From an uncultured Schlesneria sp. (GTDB lineage: Bacteria > Planctomycetota > Planctomycetia > Planctomycetales > Planctomycetaceae): a stretch of DNA of 64,000 bases. Made by a program: the position numbers and the translations under genes. Shown here one piece after another: positions 1-7,557 of the stretch; position 1 is the first letter of the stretch; every line of letters starts with the position of its first letter. The notes beneath the pieces were generated by a model that was given only the letters and a program-made list of their open reading frames with translations, had not been told where the DNA came from and did not search any database. The DNA is taken from positions 1 through 64,000 of the forward strand of contig CAIQIR010000062.1 of NCBI GenBank assembly GCA_903871875.1, in the 5' to 3' direction.

Positions 1-175
1 CGCCCGGTGGAATCGTGGCCAGACGCTGCTTTAAGCGGAGAAGCAGGTAATCAACGTGTGCGGTTTTGGCTTGGGCTTCATCCTGGGAAACGTCACCCAC
101 CGTGAAGGCGTGTTGCTTTCCGTGATAACGAAAAATGACCCGGTAGCTACCATTGCGATGCTGAAGTGCGGCCAT
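1..175 (-). CDS. Site-specific integrase, N-terminal fragment (cut by window edge)
   Basis: About 58 codons are visible, reading leftward off the window from an ATG at 175. The N-terminus begins MAALQHRNGSYRVIFRYHGK and continues with a short beta-strand-rich segment and a helix rich in Leu, Lys and Gln (LLLRLKQRL). This pattern is typical of the N-terminal arm-binding region of tyrosine recombinases, where a 'X-R-NGSYRV-F' strand opens the protein. The catalytic domain lies outside the window, so the R-H-R-Y residues cannot be checked. The gene starts 111 bp beyond the 3' end of a tRNA-Leu gene on the same strand, the standard position for an island integrase relative to its attachment site. 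The family call is inference from the N-terminal pattern and this context. Confidence 0.6.
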   Translation of the reverse strand, partial: MAALQHRNGSYRVIFRYHGKQHAFTVGDVSQDEAQAKTAHVDYLLLRLKQRLATIPPG

Positions 176-202
176 GCGTGGCTCCAATGCCACAGCAATA
201 CT

Positions 203-224
203 GTTACCAATTTGTTACCAATTC
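203..224. repeat. Tandem 11-bp direct repeat upstream of the integrase
   Basis: Two adjacent 11-bp units, GTTACCAATTT and GTTACCAATTC, lie between the integrase start codon and the tRNA-Leu 3' end. Paired short direct repeats at this position are candidate arm-type integrase or excisionase sites. This function is inferred only from position and repetition. Confidence 0.4.
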
Positions 225-285
225 GCTGGGGCTGCGTTTTCAGATTATATCGAAGAACCGCATAAAACCCCAGTATTTCATGATT

Positions 286-369
286 AGCCGAGAAGGGGCT
301 CGAACCCTCACGGAGCTTTCGCTCCACAGGATTTTAAGTCCTGTGCGTCTGCCAGTTTCGCCACTCGGC
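286..369 (-). tRNA. tRNA-Leu (anticodon UAA)
   Basis: On the minus strand the 84-nt sequence begins GCCGAGUGGCGAAACUGGCA and folds as a class II tRNA. It has an acceptor stem with one U-U mismatch at the last pair, an anticodon stem CAGGA/UCCUG closing the loop CUUAAAA (anticodon UAA), a long variable arm GGAGCGAAAGCUCC, and a T arm with GGUUCGAGCC. Discriminator base is U; no CCA is encoded. The long variable arm fits leucine. An integrase lies directly downstream of its 3' end, so the 3' half is a likely integration target. Confidence 0.93.
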
Positions 370-557
370 CCGATTGAGTTCCGGATTGTCGCGTCGATGT
401 ATTGTCACTGCAAGGCATGGATCTCGAATGAGCCTCAGATCAAACAACTCGAAGCCAGTTGCCGACCGCTGGCCGAACCTGGCAACATTTCTGTGTGTCA
501 GCGTGCCGGACCATCCGAACGGGCACGATGAGGCAGAGCATCATGAGAAGTCGAATC

Positions 558-848
558 ATGTACATCGAGTCGAAAGCATCTGGACTTGTCGGGCCTGCTC
601 GGATCGGACGGGTAACATTTTCCCGGACAGGCGCGACTCTGTTCTACGATGGCAAGTCGTTTCAAAGCCTGAATGGAAACGGCTTCAAAAGCAACTATTT
701 CGACGTAGAGACAGGCGAAGAGTACTGGATCTCTGGCCCTCGGAAAGACGGTCAAGACAGCCTCTATCCCACAAATATCCTCCCCGAAGTTGATGCCGAT
801 ATTTACGATGAGTATTGGTCAAAAATCCGGAAGCCTACTTACAAATAG
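558..848 (+). CDS. Small conserved hypothetical protein (YWISG-type)
   Basis: This 96-residue soluble protein starts MYIESKASGLVGPARIGRV and carries the segment FDVETGEEYWISGPRKDGQD. I recognise the pattern as a small conserved bacterial family often mislabelled by automatic pipelines, without a known function. In-frame ATGs also occur at 528 and 543. The start at 558 is preferred because recalled relatives begin with MYIE and a GAGAAG purine run lies about 8 nt upstream. It sits alone between tRNA-Leu and a tRNA remnant, so it may belong to the tRNA-associated accessory segment. No signal peptide or membrane segment is seen. Confidence 0.6.
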   Translation: MYIESKASGLVGPARIGRVTFSRTGATLFYDGKSFQSLNGNGFKSNYFDVETGEEYWISGPRKDGQDSLYPTNILPEVDADIYDEYWSKIRKPTYK

Positions 849-1501
849 GCCAATCTCACAAACGTCACGGGATCACGACGTTTCATGTCCCGCGGGGTTT
901 TCCATCCTGTGCGTCTACCCGTTTCTCCACTCGGCCCGATCGAGACCCGCCCGCAACTGGTCTCACCCCCCCTTGTCGTGAGACTGTTGACTCGCTCCAA
1001 ATCAGCGACCGTCGCAGGCCCCTCGCTTCACACGCGTTCTCCCTAAATTCCGTCCTCGCGTGAGCTTCCGGCACGCCTTCAGCGCCACGACGGTCGCACT
1101 CAAGACATGAAAATCAAATTGATTTTGTAAAGTCCTGCCAACGTGATTTTCACATTTGAGATCCGCTCGCTTTCGAATGTCATTGGCTCACTCCTTCGCA
1201 ATGCCGGCGATTCTTGTTAGAGTTTTCACGCGAGAGACGCAGTCGCCACGAATTGGATAGCGACGAAGCTGAGTCCGCCTGACTGCGGCGGAACGGGGAA
1301 AGCCACTTTTGTGGCAAGCTCAGTTGTGGTCTGGAGGAGAATGCTCAACTCCCCCACCGACAACCACCCACGTAGGCAAGTCGAGGATGATGGACGAATA
1401 ACACGTATGACATTCGTGCGATCGCTCCTTCGTTGTCATCGGTCCCCGGGTCGGACCGGCCTCGCCGTCCCCGCTCATGGTGCGTCTCCAGGAGAGATTT
1501 A
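849..1501. other. Intergenic stretch before the permease gene
   Basis: Apart from the tRNA-Leu half-copy at about 900-940, I see no convincing gene here. Short open frames do not show family features. The last 20 bases hold the CCAGGAGAGA ribosome-binding site of the permease-USP gene; its promoter must lie in this stretch but no clear -35/-10 pair can be assigned. Confidence 0.5.
900..940 (-). pseudogene. Degenerate partial copy of the tRNA-Leu 5' half
   Basis: The plus-strand segment ATCCTGTGCGTCTACCCGTT followed by TCTCCACTCGGCCCGAT repeats the complement of the tRNA-Leu anticodon stem, D arm and 5' acceptor strand (333-372), with a few substitutions and the same flanking CGAT. The variable arm, T arm and 3' acceptor strand are missing, so no functional tRNA can form. 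It lies about 570 bp from the intact gene in the same orientation. It is either a decayed tandem tRNA duplicate or a recombination scar. Confidence 0.6.
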
Positions 1502-3262
1502 ATGTTGGTTCAGGGGAATCGGCCGCGCCAGTTGCACTGGTATCATGCGGGGCCGATGCTGTTCGGTGACTGGGGAACCAGTCGGCTATACGTCTTGGGC
1601 CTTTGTTTCTTTCATGCAGGACATGCCTCCTTCTGGTTCATGCTGGCGATGTCTTGCCTGCTGGTGGCCGTCGGTTGGGCTTATTCGGTCATCTGCCGGT
1701 TGTACCCCGACGGGGGCGGTGTCTATTCCTCGGCGCGGCACAAATCGCAATCGTTGGCGGTGTTTGGTGCGTTACTGCTGGGGGCTGACTACGTCGTCAC
1801 CGCCGCACTTTCCGCACTCGATGCCTTTCACTACCTGAACCTCCCGTATCCCGCCGTCTGGGCGGCGCTCAGTATCGCGCTGCTCGGAGTGCTGAATATC
1901 TTTGGGCCGACCAAGGCCGGCGCGGCAGCCCTGGTCGCGGCCGTGCTGACCGTCATCTTCAGTCTCGTCATCGGCATGGCGGCTGTCCCCAGTCTCTCGC
2001 ACTCGCACGTCTCTGTACTCTCCGGCTCACCGGTGAGCTGGTGGACGCAGTTCACGGGCATCATCCTGGCGATCTCGGGGGTCGAGGCGGTCGCGAACAT
2101 GACGGGCATCATGGTCGAGCCGGTCGAAAAAACGGCTCGTCGCGCCATCTGGCCCGTGCTGATCGAAATCGTCATTTTGAACCTCATTTTGACGCTGGCC
2201 ATGTCGGCCATTCCTCTCGAATATCTCGGTGACGGCAACGTCGAAAACGCCTATTCAGCCCATCGCGACGACATGCTGCGAGTCCTGGCTTCGTACTATG
2301 TGGGACCGACGTTTGCCGCCGTCGCCTCGGTCGTCTTCGCCCTGTTGCTGCTGTCGGCCGTCAATACGGCGGTCACCGACCTGGTCAGTATCCAATACAT
2401 GATGGCACGAGACCGCGAATTGCCGCAGTCCTTCGCCGGACTTAATAAATGGGGCATGCCGCTGATCCCGCTGGCGGTCTCGGTCCTGGTCCCGCTGGTC
2501 ACCGTGATTGCCGTCCCCGACGTAGGCAATCTGGCCGACTTGTATGCCATCGGTGTCGTGGGCGCTGTCGCCGTGAACCTGGGCAGTTGCGTCACCACTC
2601 TCAGCCTGCCGCTGAAGAAGTGGGAACGCACCATCATGACCTTTCTGGCGGTCTTGATGACTGCCGTCTGGATCACCATCGCTTATGAAAAACCACACGC
2701 CCTGGTCTTCGCACTCGGCATTGTTGCCACCGGACTGACCGCTCGCTGGTTGACACACCATCGAGAAGCCATCGGAGGCACCGTCACGTCGGTCGTCGGT
2801 CGCATCATCGACATGACCAGCAGCAGCACGTCGATCGAAGCGGTGTCGCATTCCACGCGATTCCTGGTCGCCACACAGGGAAGCCCCAAACTGGTGGCGT
2901 TTTCCCTGGAACAGGCCAAGTCGTTCCATGCCGAGGTTCTGTTCCTGTATGTCCGGCATATCGCCATTCCGATGATCGGACCGGCTCACAAACCCGACAT
3001 TGCCAATGATCCCGATGCACAAAAAGCGGCGCAATACATTCAAGAGCAAGCGGCCACCGCCGGAGTGCCGATTCGCTTCCTGTATACCGTGGCCGATAAC
3101 ATTGCCGAGACGATCGTGGATTTCGCCGTAACCTATGGCGTCAACCAGGTGATCATCGGGACGACCAAACGCGGAGCCCTGTGGCGAACGATGAAGGGAG
3201 ACGTCATTCAAGGCGTCGCTCAACATCTTCCCGACCGGACTCAATTGCTCATTCATGCGTGA
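1502..3262 (+). CDS. APC-family amino-acid permease fused to a universal stress (UspA) domain
   Basis: The 586-residue product has an APC-superfamily permease domain (about residues 1-430, roughly 12 hydrophobic segments, with a motif-like stretch ISGVEAVANMTGIMVEP) followed by a cytosolic UspA-like domain (about 440-586). The USP part opens with STRFLVATQGSPKLVAFSLE and ends with GVNQVIIGTTKRGALWRTMK, matching the position of the USP nucleotide loop but lacking the classic GxxGRG. Permease-USP fusions are known in the APC group, where the USP part is thought to be regulatory. An upstream in-frame start exists at 1433, but ATG 1502 has a strong GGAGAG site 7 nt ahead. Substrate cannot be predicted. 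The CitG-like gene follows 103 bp downstream. Confidence 0.85.
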   Translation: MLVQGNRPRQLHWYHAGPMLFGDWGTSRLYVLGLCFFHAGHASFWFMLAMSCLLVAVGWAYSVICRLYPDGGGVYSSARHKSQSLAVFGALLLGADYVVTAALSALDAFHYLNLPYPAVWAALSIALLGVLNIFGPTKAGAAALVAAVLTVIFSLVIGMAAVPSLSHSHVSVLSGSPVSWWTQFTGIILAISGVEAVANMTGIMVEPVEKTARRAIWPVLIEIVILNLILTLAMSAIPLEYLGDGNVENAYSAHRDDMLRVLASYYVGPTFAAVASVVFALLLLSAVNTAVTDLVSIQYMMARDRELPQSFAGLNKWGMPLIPLAVSVLVPLVTVIAVPDVGNLADLYAIGVVGAVAVNLGSCVTTLSLPLKKWERTIMTFLAVLMTAVWITIAYEKPHALVFALGIVATGLTARWLTHHREAIGGTVTSVVGRIIDMTSSSTSIEAVSHSTRFLVATQGSPKLVAFSLEQAKSFHAEVLFLYVRHIAIPMIGPAHKPDIANDPDAQKAAQYIQEQAATAGVPIRFLYTVADNIAETIVDFAVTYGVNQVIIGTTKRGALWRTMKGDVIQGVAQHLPDRTQLLIHA

Positions 3263-3365
3263 CTCCCGACTCCTACTTGAGTGACGTCTTGCTTGATCTC
3301 GTCGACCCATTGATCGTCGAATTCGTTCCAGACAATCGAAATTTCGTCCTGTCAGGAAATCGCGA

Positions 3366-4259
3366 GTGACACCGGCCGAACAGATCGAGCTTGCCTGCCT
3401 GATGGAAGCCACGGCGAGGAAACCAGGTAACGTCCACCCCGCCGCAGCTTTCAACGATCTCGACTACAACGATTTCGTCCAGGCCGCCAGCGCCATCGCC
3501 CGGCCCCTGGCGACAGCCCCCGATGTCGGATTGGGACGAGCCATTTTCGATGCCGTTCAAGCCACACGAACGGCCACCGGCACCAACGTCAACCTGGGCA
3601 TCGTTCTGCTGTTGGCGCCGCTGACCGCGGTACCCGAATCCCTGTCGCTGGAACAAGGCCTCCATCAGGTCTTGAACCAGACAACCGTCGCCGATGCCGA
3701 ACAGGTCTACGCGGCCATCCGTCTCGCTGTACCCGGCGGGTTGGGTGAAGCCGCGTCGCAAGATATTTCTCAAGCCCCCACGGTCACGCTCCAACAAGCC
3801 ATGGCTCTGGCAGCCGATCGCGATCGCATCGCCGAGCAATACATCAACGGGTTTGACCTGGTATTCCAAGCCCGTCGTCAACTCGAAAAGTTGTTCGCCG
3901 ATCAACTCGACTGGGAAGAGGCCATGATCCGGCTATTCCTGTGGATGCTGTCCCAATGGCCCGACACCCTGATCGCCCGCAAATGCGGGCCCGCCGTCGC
4001 CCAGGAAGCGTCATCCCGAGCCGCCGCCGTCATCAATCGAACCGACACGAACGGGAAGTCGCCCGGGTCAACATCAGGGACAATCAACGAACAACTACTG
4101 TTCGAGTTCGACACCTGGCTGCGAGCGGACGGTCATCGCCGCAACCCCGGCACCACGGCCGACCTGGTGGCCGCAACTCTGTTCGCCGCCCTGCGAGACG
4201 GATTGATCACGGCCCCCTCATTCGACGACGTTCGACAACGCGCCGCAGCCATTCGCTAA
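3366..4259 (+). CDS. CitG/MdcB-like triphosphoribosyl-dephospho-CoA synthase family protein
   Basis: This 297-residue, mostly helical, soluble protein has the CitG-family signature near its N-terminus (ACLMEATARKPGNVHPAAAF). The start is GTG. Classical CitG makes the prosthetic-group precursor of citrate or malonate lyase, but no lyase genes are present. CitG-like proteins of this type also occur near tetrahydromethanopterin-linked C1 genes of planctomycetes, methylotrophs and archaea. The adjacent PTPS-like gene 95 bp downstream supports a pterin or C1-cofactor context by inference. The C-terminal segment RRNPGTTADLVAATLFAALR is the usual conserved end of the family. Family membership is fairly secure; the exact reaction is not. 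Confidence 0.8.
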   Translation: MTPAEQIELACLMEATARKPGNVHPAAAFNDLDYNDFVQAASAIARPLATAPDVGLGRAIFDAVQATRTATGTNVNLGIVLLLAPLTAVPESLSLEQGLHQVLNQTTVADAEQVYAAIRLAVPGGLGEAASQDISQAPTVTLQQAMALAADRDRIAEQYINGFDLVFQARRQLEKLFADQLDWEEAMIRLFLWMLSQWPDTLIARKCGPAVAQEASSRAAAVINRTDTNGKSPGSTSGTINEQLLFEFDTWLRADGHRRNPGTTADLVAATLFAALRDGLITAPSFDDVRQRAAAIR

Positions 4260-4354
4260 GCAGCCCAGTGAAAACTCGCATGGAAACCGGCTGAAAACGA
4301 AGTACCATGGTCAGGTTCTCTCTCCCCTACCGCTGACATTCCCGAGACACGATC

Positions 4355-4861
4355 ATGAACAGCGAACGATATCGCGTGCGTGTGACTAAAGACCACCTGG
4401 TGTTTAGCGCGGCGCACTTCATCACGTTCAACGGCAACATTTGCGAACGTCTGCACGGCCACAATTGGCGAGTCGCCGTGGAAGTCGCCGGCCCCCTGGA
4501 CGAAAACAGCTACGTCTTCGACTTCATCGCCCTCCGCGATGCCACCCAGCGTCTGGTCACTGAACTCGATCATCACATCCTGCTGCCTACACAACATCAA
4601 GCAATCCATGTCACGGCCGACGAACGCGAAGTCACGGCCACGTTCGAAGAACGCCGCTGGGTCTTCCCCCGCGAAGACTGCATCCTGTTGCCGATCGAGA
4701 ACACCACCGCCGAATTGATCGCTCGTTGGATGGCCCGCCGGCTGAAGGATGTGCTGCGTTCGACTCCCGGCGGCCAGAAACTCGAATCACTGACCGTCGA
4801 GATCGAAGAAAACTTCGGTCAATGGGCCATCTACCAAACCGACATCACAAAAGTGAGCTAG
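4355..4861 (+). CDS. 6-pyruvoyl-tetrahydropterin synthase / 6-carboxy-tetrahydropterin synthase (QueD) family protein
   Basis: The 168-residue product has all the marks of the PTPS/QueD T-fold. Zinc-binding histidines are at H21 (FSAAHF), H34 and H36 (CERLHGHNW), the catalytic cysteine position is C30, LDHH sits at about 71-74, and a C-terminal PIENTTAE carries the pterin-anchoring glutamate. Such enzymes act on dihydroneopterin triphosphate in queuosine, biopterin or related pathways. An insertion of about 30 residues (around 80-110, AIHVTADEREVTATFEERRW) lengthens it relative to the usual 120-140 residues. The neighbouring CitG-like gene suggests a role in a modified pterin such as a methanopterin-type cofactor, which is inference. 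No other queuosine genes are nearby. Confidence 0.85.
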   Translation: MNSERYRVRVTKDHLVFSAAHFITFNGNICERLHGHNWRVAVEVAGPLDENSYVFDFIALRDATQRLVTELDHHILLPTQHQAIHVTADEREVTATFEERRWVFPREDCILLPIENTTAELIARWMARRLKDVLRSTPGGQKLESLTVEIEENFGQWAIYQTDITKVS

Positions 4862-5114
4862 CCGGTATCACCAACAACCAAAGCTTTCCGCCCCCCTCCT
4901 CTGACCTCTGTGCCCTCCTTTTCTCTGTGTTTCAAACTCCGAATTCTCTTCTGGCGCCACCCAGGCAACATGGACGCAGGACCGCGAAAATACGCGACGA
5001 AGCGTCTCCCACAAGCACGCCTGTCATTCATTAAATTGTGAAAGATCTGAATTGCCAGAGATCAAAGTCAGCTTGGTGCGCGACGCCCATCATCTCGAGT
5101 AAGACAAACAAAGA

Positions 5115-5143
5115 TTTGAAACACAGAGCGGCTGTGTTTCAAA
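5115..5143. repeat. Perfect inverted repeat, 12-bp stem
   Basis: TTTGAAACACAG and CTGTGTTTCAAA flank the 5-base loop AGCGG. The right arm belongs to a longer segment that repeats an earlier one at 4923-4951 (common core CTGTGTTTCAAACTCCG). There is no T-run after the stem on either strand, so it is not a typical intrinsic terminator. Confidence 0.7.
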
Positions 5144-5239
5144 CTCCGTATTCTCCTCTTCTTCCCCAGGTTCTTCTCCGAGGCTCATCGCACCCAGCAA
5201 ATGTTAAAATGGGAAAGAACGTGTTTTTTCAGAATCGGA

Positions 5240-5360
5240 TGATCAACATTGATCAAGTTGATAAACATTGACCAACACCCTTGTTTTGTAGTGTTTGGCC
5301 GATTTATCCCAATGATCAATATTGATCAACATCCGTATTTCGTAGGGTTTGACCGACTCT
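5240..5360. repeat. Cluster of TGATCAA(T/C)ATTGATCA palindromes within two direct repeats
   Basis: Three related 16-bp units occur: TGATCAACATTGATCA (5240-5255), TGATAAACATTGACCA (5259-5274) and the perfect palindrome TGATCAATATTGATCA (5313-5328). The last two are each followed by a similar about 35-bp tail: ACCAACACCCTTGTTTTGTA then GTGTTTGGCCGA, and ATCAACATCCGTATTTCGTA then GGGTTTGACCGA. A related piece (ATTGACCAACGCTCTTATTT) is at 11756-11775. The array could be operator sites for a dimeric regulator or a dispersed repeat; nothing in the window settles which. Confidence 0.65.
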
Positions 5361-6019
5361 GCGGATCTCAACATCCCCGCATCGCCGGAACGATCCCACA
5401 CCGTGGCCCCATTCCACGCGGCATGTCGCGAAGCTCCTTCTCCGACGATTCGATCCACCACCAAACTCTCCCGCGCCAATGTCACCAACAAGATCACCCC
5501 GATCGCGCCGAGTAACGACGCATCCCTCCAGACCATCAAACGAACCACCTCGACGAAACCGAATTCCACGTTCCTACCCCACCCATCAGCAAACGACAAC
5601 TGGCCCAGAACTTCAGGATCACCAGCAACAAATCCGAACCAAACGACGTACAAAACGGCACCACATCTCGATCATACGCAGACGACAGAGATTGTCGACG
5701 CCAATTTGACGCTTGTTTCCAAACGTTTGGAAGACTGGTCAAAAAGAACCCTCGCTCGCCAATTTTCAGCGTCAGACAACGACAACTAACTCAAATCAGC
5801 TTGAACCAGACCAGTCAGCACCAATCGCCCGGACCATTGGCAACTCAACGCCAAGCGACGCTGGATTTTCACGTTACGGCGACAGATCCAATATCTCACG
5901 CATGTGGACCGCGCCGGTGAGCCATAATTCATCGCGAGCAATGGCCAAATTGATCGGACACTGTCGATAATGCCAATATCGGGCTAGCCCCAAAAGAACG
6001 GGAATTCGTAGCTCCGCCT

Positions 6020-7354
6020 TCAACGCGTCGCGACAGTTCGCAGCCACCAATTCTTTCCGAAATACACCAATACCGCGCAAACACCGAAGACATCCAGGAA
6101 GACAATAGAAGCGGTCCAAAAGTCCCATTGCTGACCCGGACTCGACTGTTTCTGAAGCTCGAACTTGACCACAGTGAGATGAGTTTCCGCATCCTTCGCT
6201 GTTTTTGTCGTCAAGGGCTTTGCATCCTTCAACAACCGTGGCAGATAGTCTCGACCGACCCGAAGCAGCGACATCGACACCGAATCGAGCTTTACTGCGT
6301 CACGATTCAGCTTCGGAAGTAGCGTTGCAAGCTTTTCTTCGGATTGTTTTTGAAATGCCTCCCAGCTGGCGGGATCGACATCCTTCGAACGCAACTCTTT
6401 CAGTTTTGCAAACATCTCGGCCAAGTCTGCATAGACTTGCCTTTGGGTGATCAGAGAATCCGCAACTTGAGCAATGAGCGGCGGGGCGACTGCGACAGCC
6501 ACCGCGACGAAGACCGACACCTGAACGGCTCGGTACCAGAATGCTCGGTTGAGCAGCGAAAGAATTAATTCAAACGTCGACCGGAATGCACCCCATGCAT
6601 AACAAAAGGCGGCGCTGAGGCCCGATGTGATCTGAACGTTCAAATCACTCGATGACGACTTCAACTGGTCGCGTCGAGGCGTCGTTTTTTTAAATTGCTT
6701 GCTGTCGAGACATTCCGCGAAGAGCCGCTGCATCTCGATATTTGCCGGGAGATGAGTTGCCGCCGAATCTGGTTTCGCCGATTTTCCGGCAGGGGTAATT
6801 GGCGAGGATTGGGGAAATTCGAGCCCGGCGATTTCGGCCGCGGTCATCCATTGGAGGCTATCCGCCAATCGGACAAAGGTCTGTGGTACGACAATGCCGT
6901 TGCGAACGGCCAGCAGAAATTGCTCCGTATCAATCGGTCCGACGGCCCCCTCTTTTGTCCGGTAAATCCATCTGTTACTCGTTACCGGCATGTCCGACGA
7001 AGTCGGCACAGCTCCCGAATTTGTTTGCCGTTTCTCGAGATGATTGAGCGGGCGAGAAGCACCGGCTGGAGTTCGAACATCAGATTGTTTGGTTGGAGTT
7101 GTTCCCGTGGGAGACCGAGGCTCTGGCCGTGTCGGCTCGATGAGCTGAGTTGACGCCACCGAACCATCCTTCGACGGGAAACCTGTTTTCGTTGAAGCCG
7201 CAATCAGAAAGGAGACGTCGCGCCACGCCCCACCAACCCCGCAGTACTGGTCTCCAGCACTCAATGTTCCGCGGCCAATCAGCTCACGAATCGCGGTCAG
7301 CGAAACCGGACCGAATTCCATCCCAAGAGTTCTGTAGAAGTATTGATCCGGCAT
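6020..7354 (-). CDS. GYF-domain-containing membrane protein
   Basis: The 444-residue product carries two GYF_2-like domains. The first is at residues 1-45 (FYRTLGMEFGPVSLTAIREL); the second is at about 120-165 (WIYRTKEGAVGPIDTEQFLL), where the W/F-Y-R-x6-GP pattern with a helix is characteristic. A Pro/Thr-rich linker lies between them. The C-terminal half has hydrophobic segments at about 270-300 and near the end (about 410-435) around a long charged helical region, so the protein is probably an inner-membrane protein. GYF_2 domains bind proline-rich or peptide ligands and are common in planctomycetes. ATG 7354 is preferred over an in-frame TTG four codons upstream. It is the last gene of a leftward group. 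Confidence 0.75.
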   Translation of the reverse strand: MPDQYFYRTLGMEFGPVSLTAIRELIGRGTLSAGDQYCGVGGAWRDVSFLIAASTKTGFPSKDGSVASTQLIEPTRPEPRSPTGTTPTKQSDVRTPAGASRPLNHLEKRQTNSGAVPTSSDMPVTSNRWIYRTKEGAVGPIDTEQFLLAVRNGIVVPQTFVRLADSLQWMTAAEIAGLEFPQSSPITPAGKSAKPDSAATHLPANIEMQRLFAECLDSKQFKKTTPRRDQLKSSSSDLNVQITSGLSAAFCYAWGAFRSTFELILSLLNRAFWYRAVQVSVFVAVAVAVAPPLIAQVADSLITQRQVYADLAEMFAKLKELRSKDVDPASWEAFQKQSEEKLATLLPKLNRDAVKLDSVSMSLLRVGRDYLPRLLKDAKPLTTKTAKDAETHLTVVKFELQKQSSPGQQWDFWTASIVFLDVFGVCAVLVYFGKNWWLRTVATR

Positions 7355-7557
7355 CGTGAACCTCAACCGTCATTGACAGCGACCAAAGCCGATCGGAAAC
7401 CGTTGACATCAGAATCGACGCCCAGTTGTGATCGGCACAGGCCGATGAACTACTATTTCGTCGTTTGCCTTCGCAGCTAATTCATTCATCTCGTTGGGCA
7501 CGAACTTTTCACCCCCAAGGCAATCATCCGTTCTGGAATGATTGCCGATCGAGAAAA

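Larger units (their letters stand above)
4862..6019. other. Repeat-bearing intergenic region
   Basis: About 1.16 kb with no convincing gene; overlapping short frames on both strands lack family features and the compositional look of the neighbours. It contains a duplicated 29-30-bp segment (4923-4951 and 5131-5160), a 12-bp-stem inverted repeat (5115-5143), a cluster of 16-bp palindromes with flanking direct repeats (5240-5360), and a 16-bp palindrome TTCCAAACGTTTGGAA at 5717-5732. The composition is more AT-rich than the surrounding genes. It could contain a decayed membrane-protein gene on the minus strand (5243-5653), but this is not supportable. Confidence 0.5.

Noticed and set aside
2255-3454. 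399-codon leftward frame opposite the permease
   Set aside because: Antisense shadow; the permease-USP gene on the other strand is strongly supported.
5115-5360. CRISPR array in the repeat region
   Set aside because: Repeats are too few and of unequal spacing, with no spacers of regular length and no cas genes in the window.
5243-5653. Leftward frame with a hydrophobic stretch in the repeat region
   Set aside because: Runs through the repeat cluster and has no recognisable family; composition differs from neighbours.
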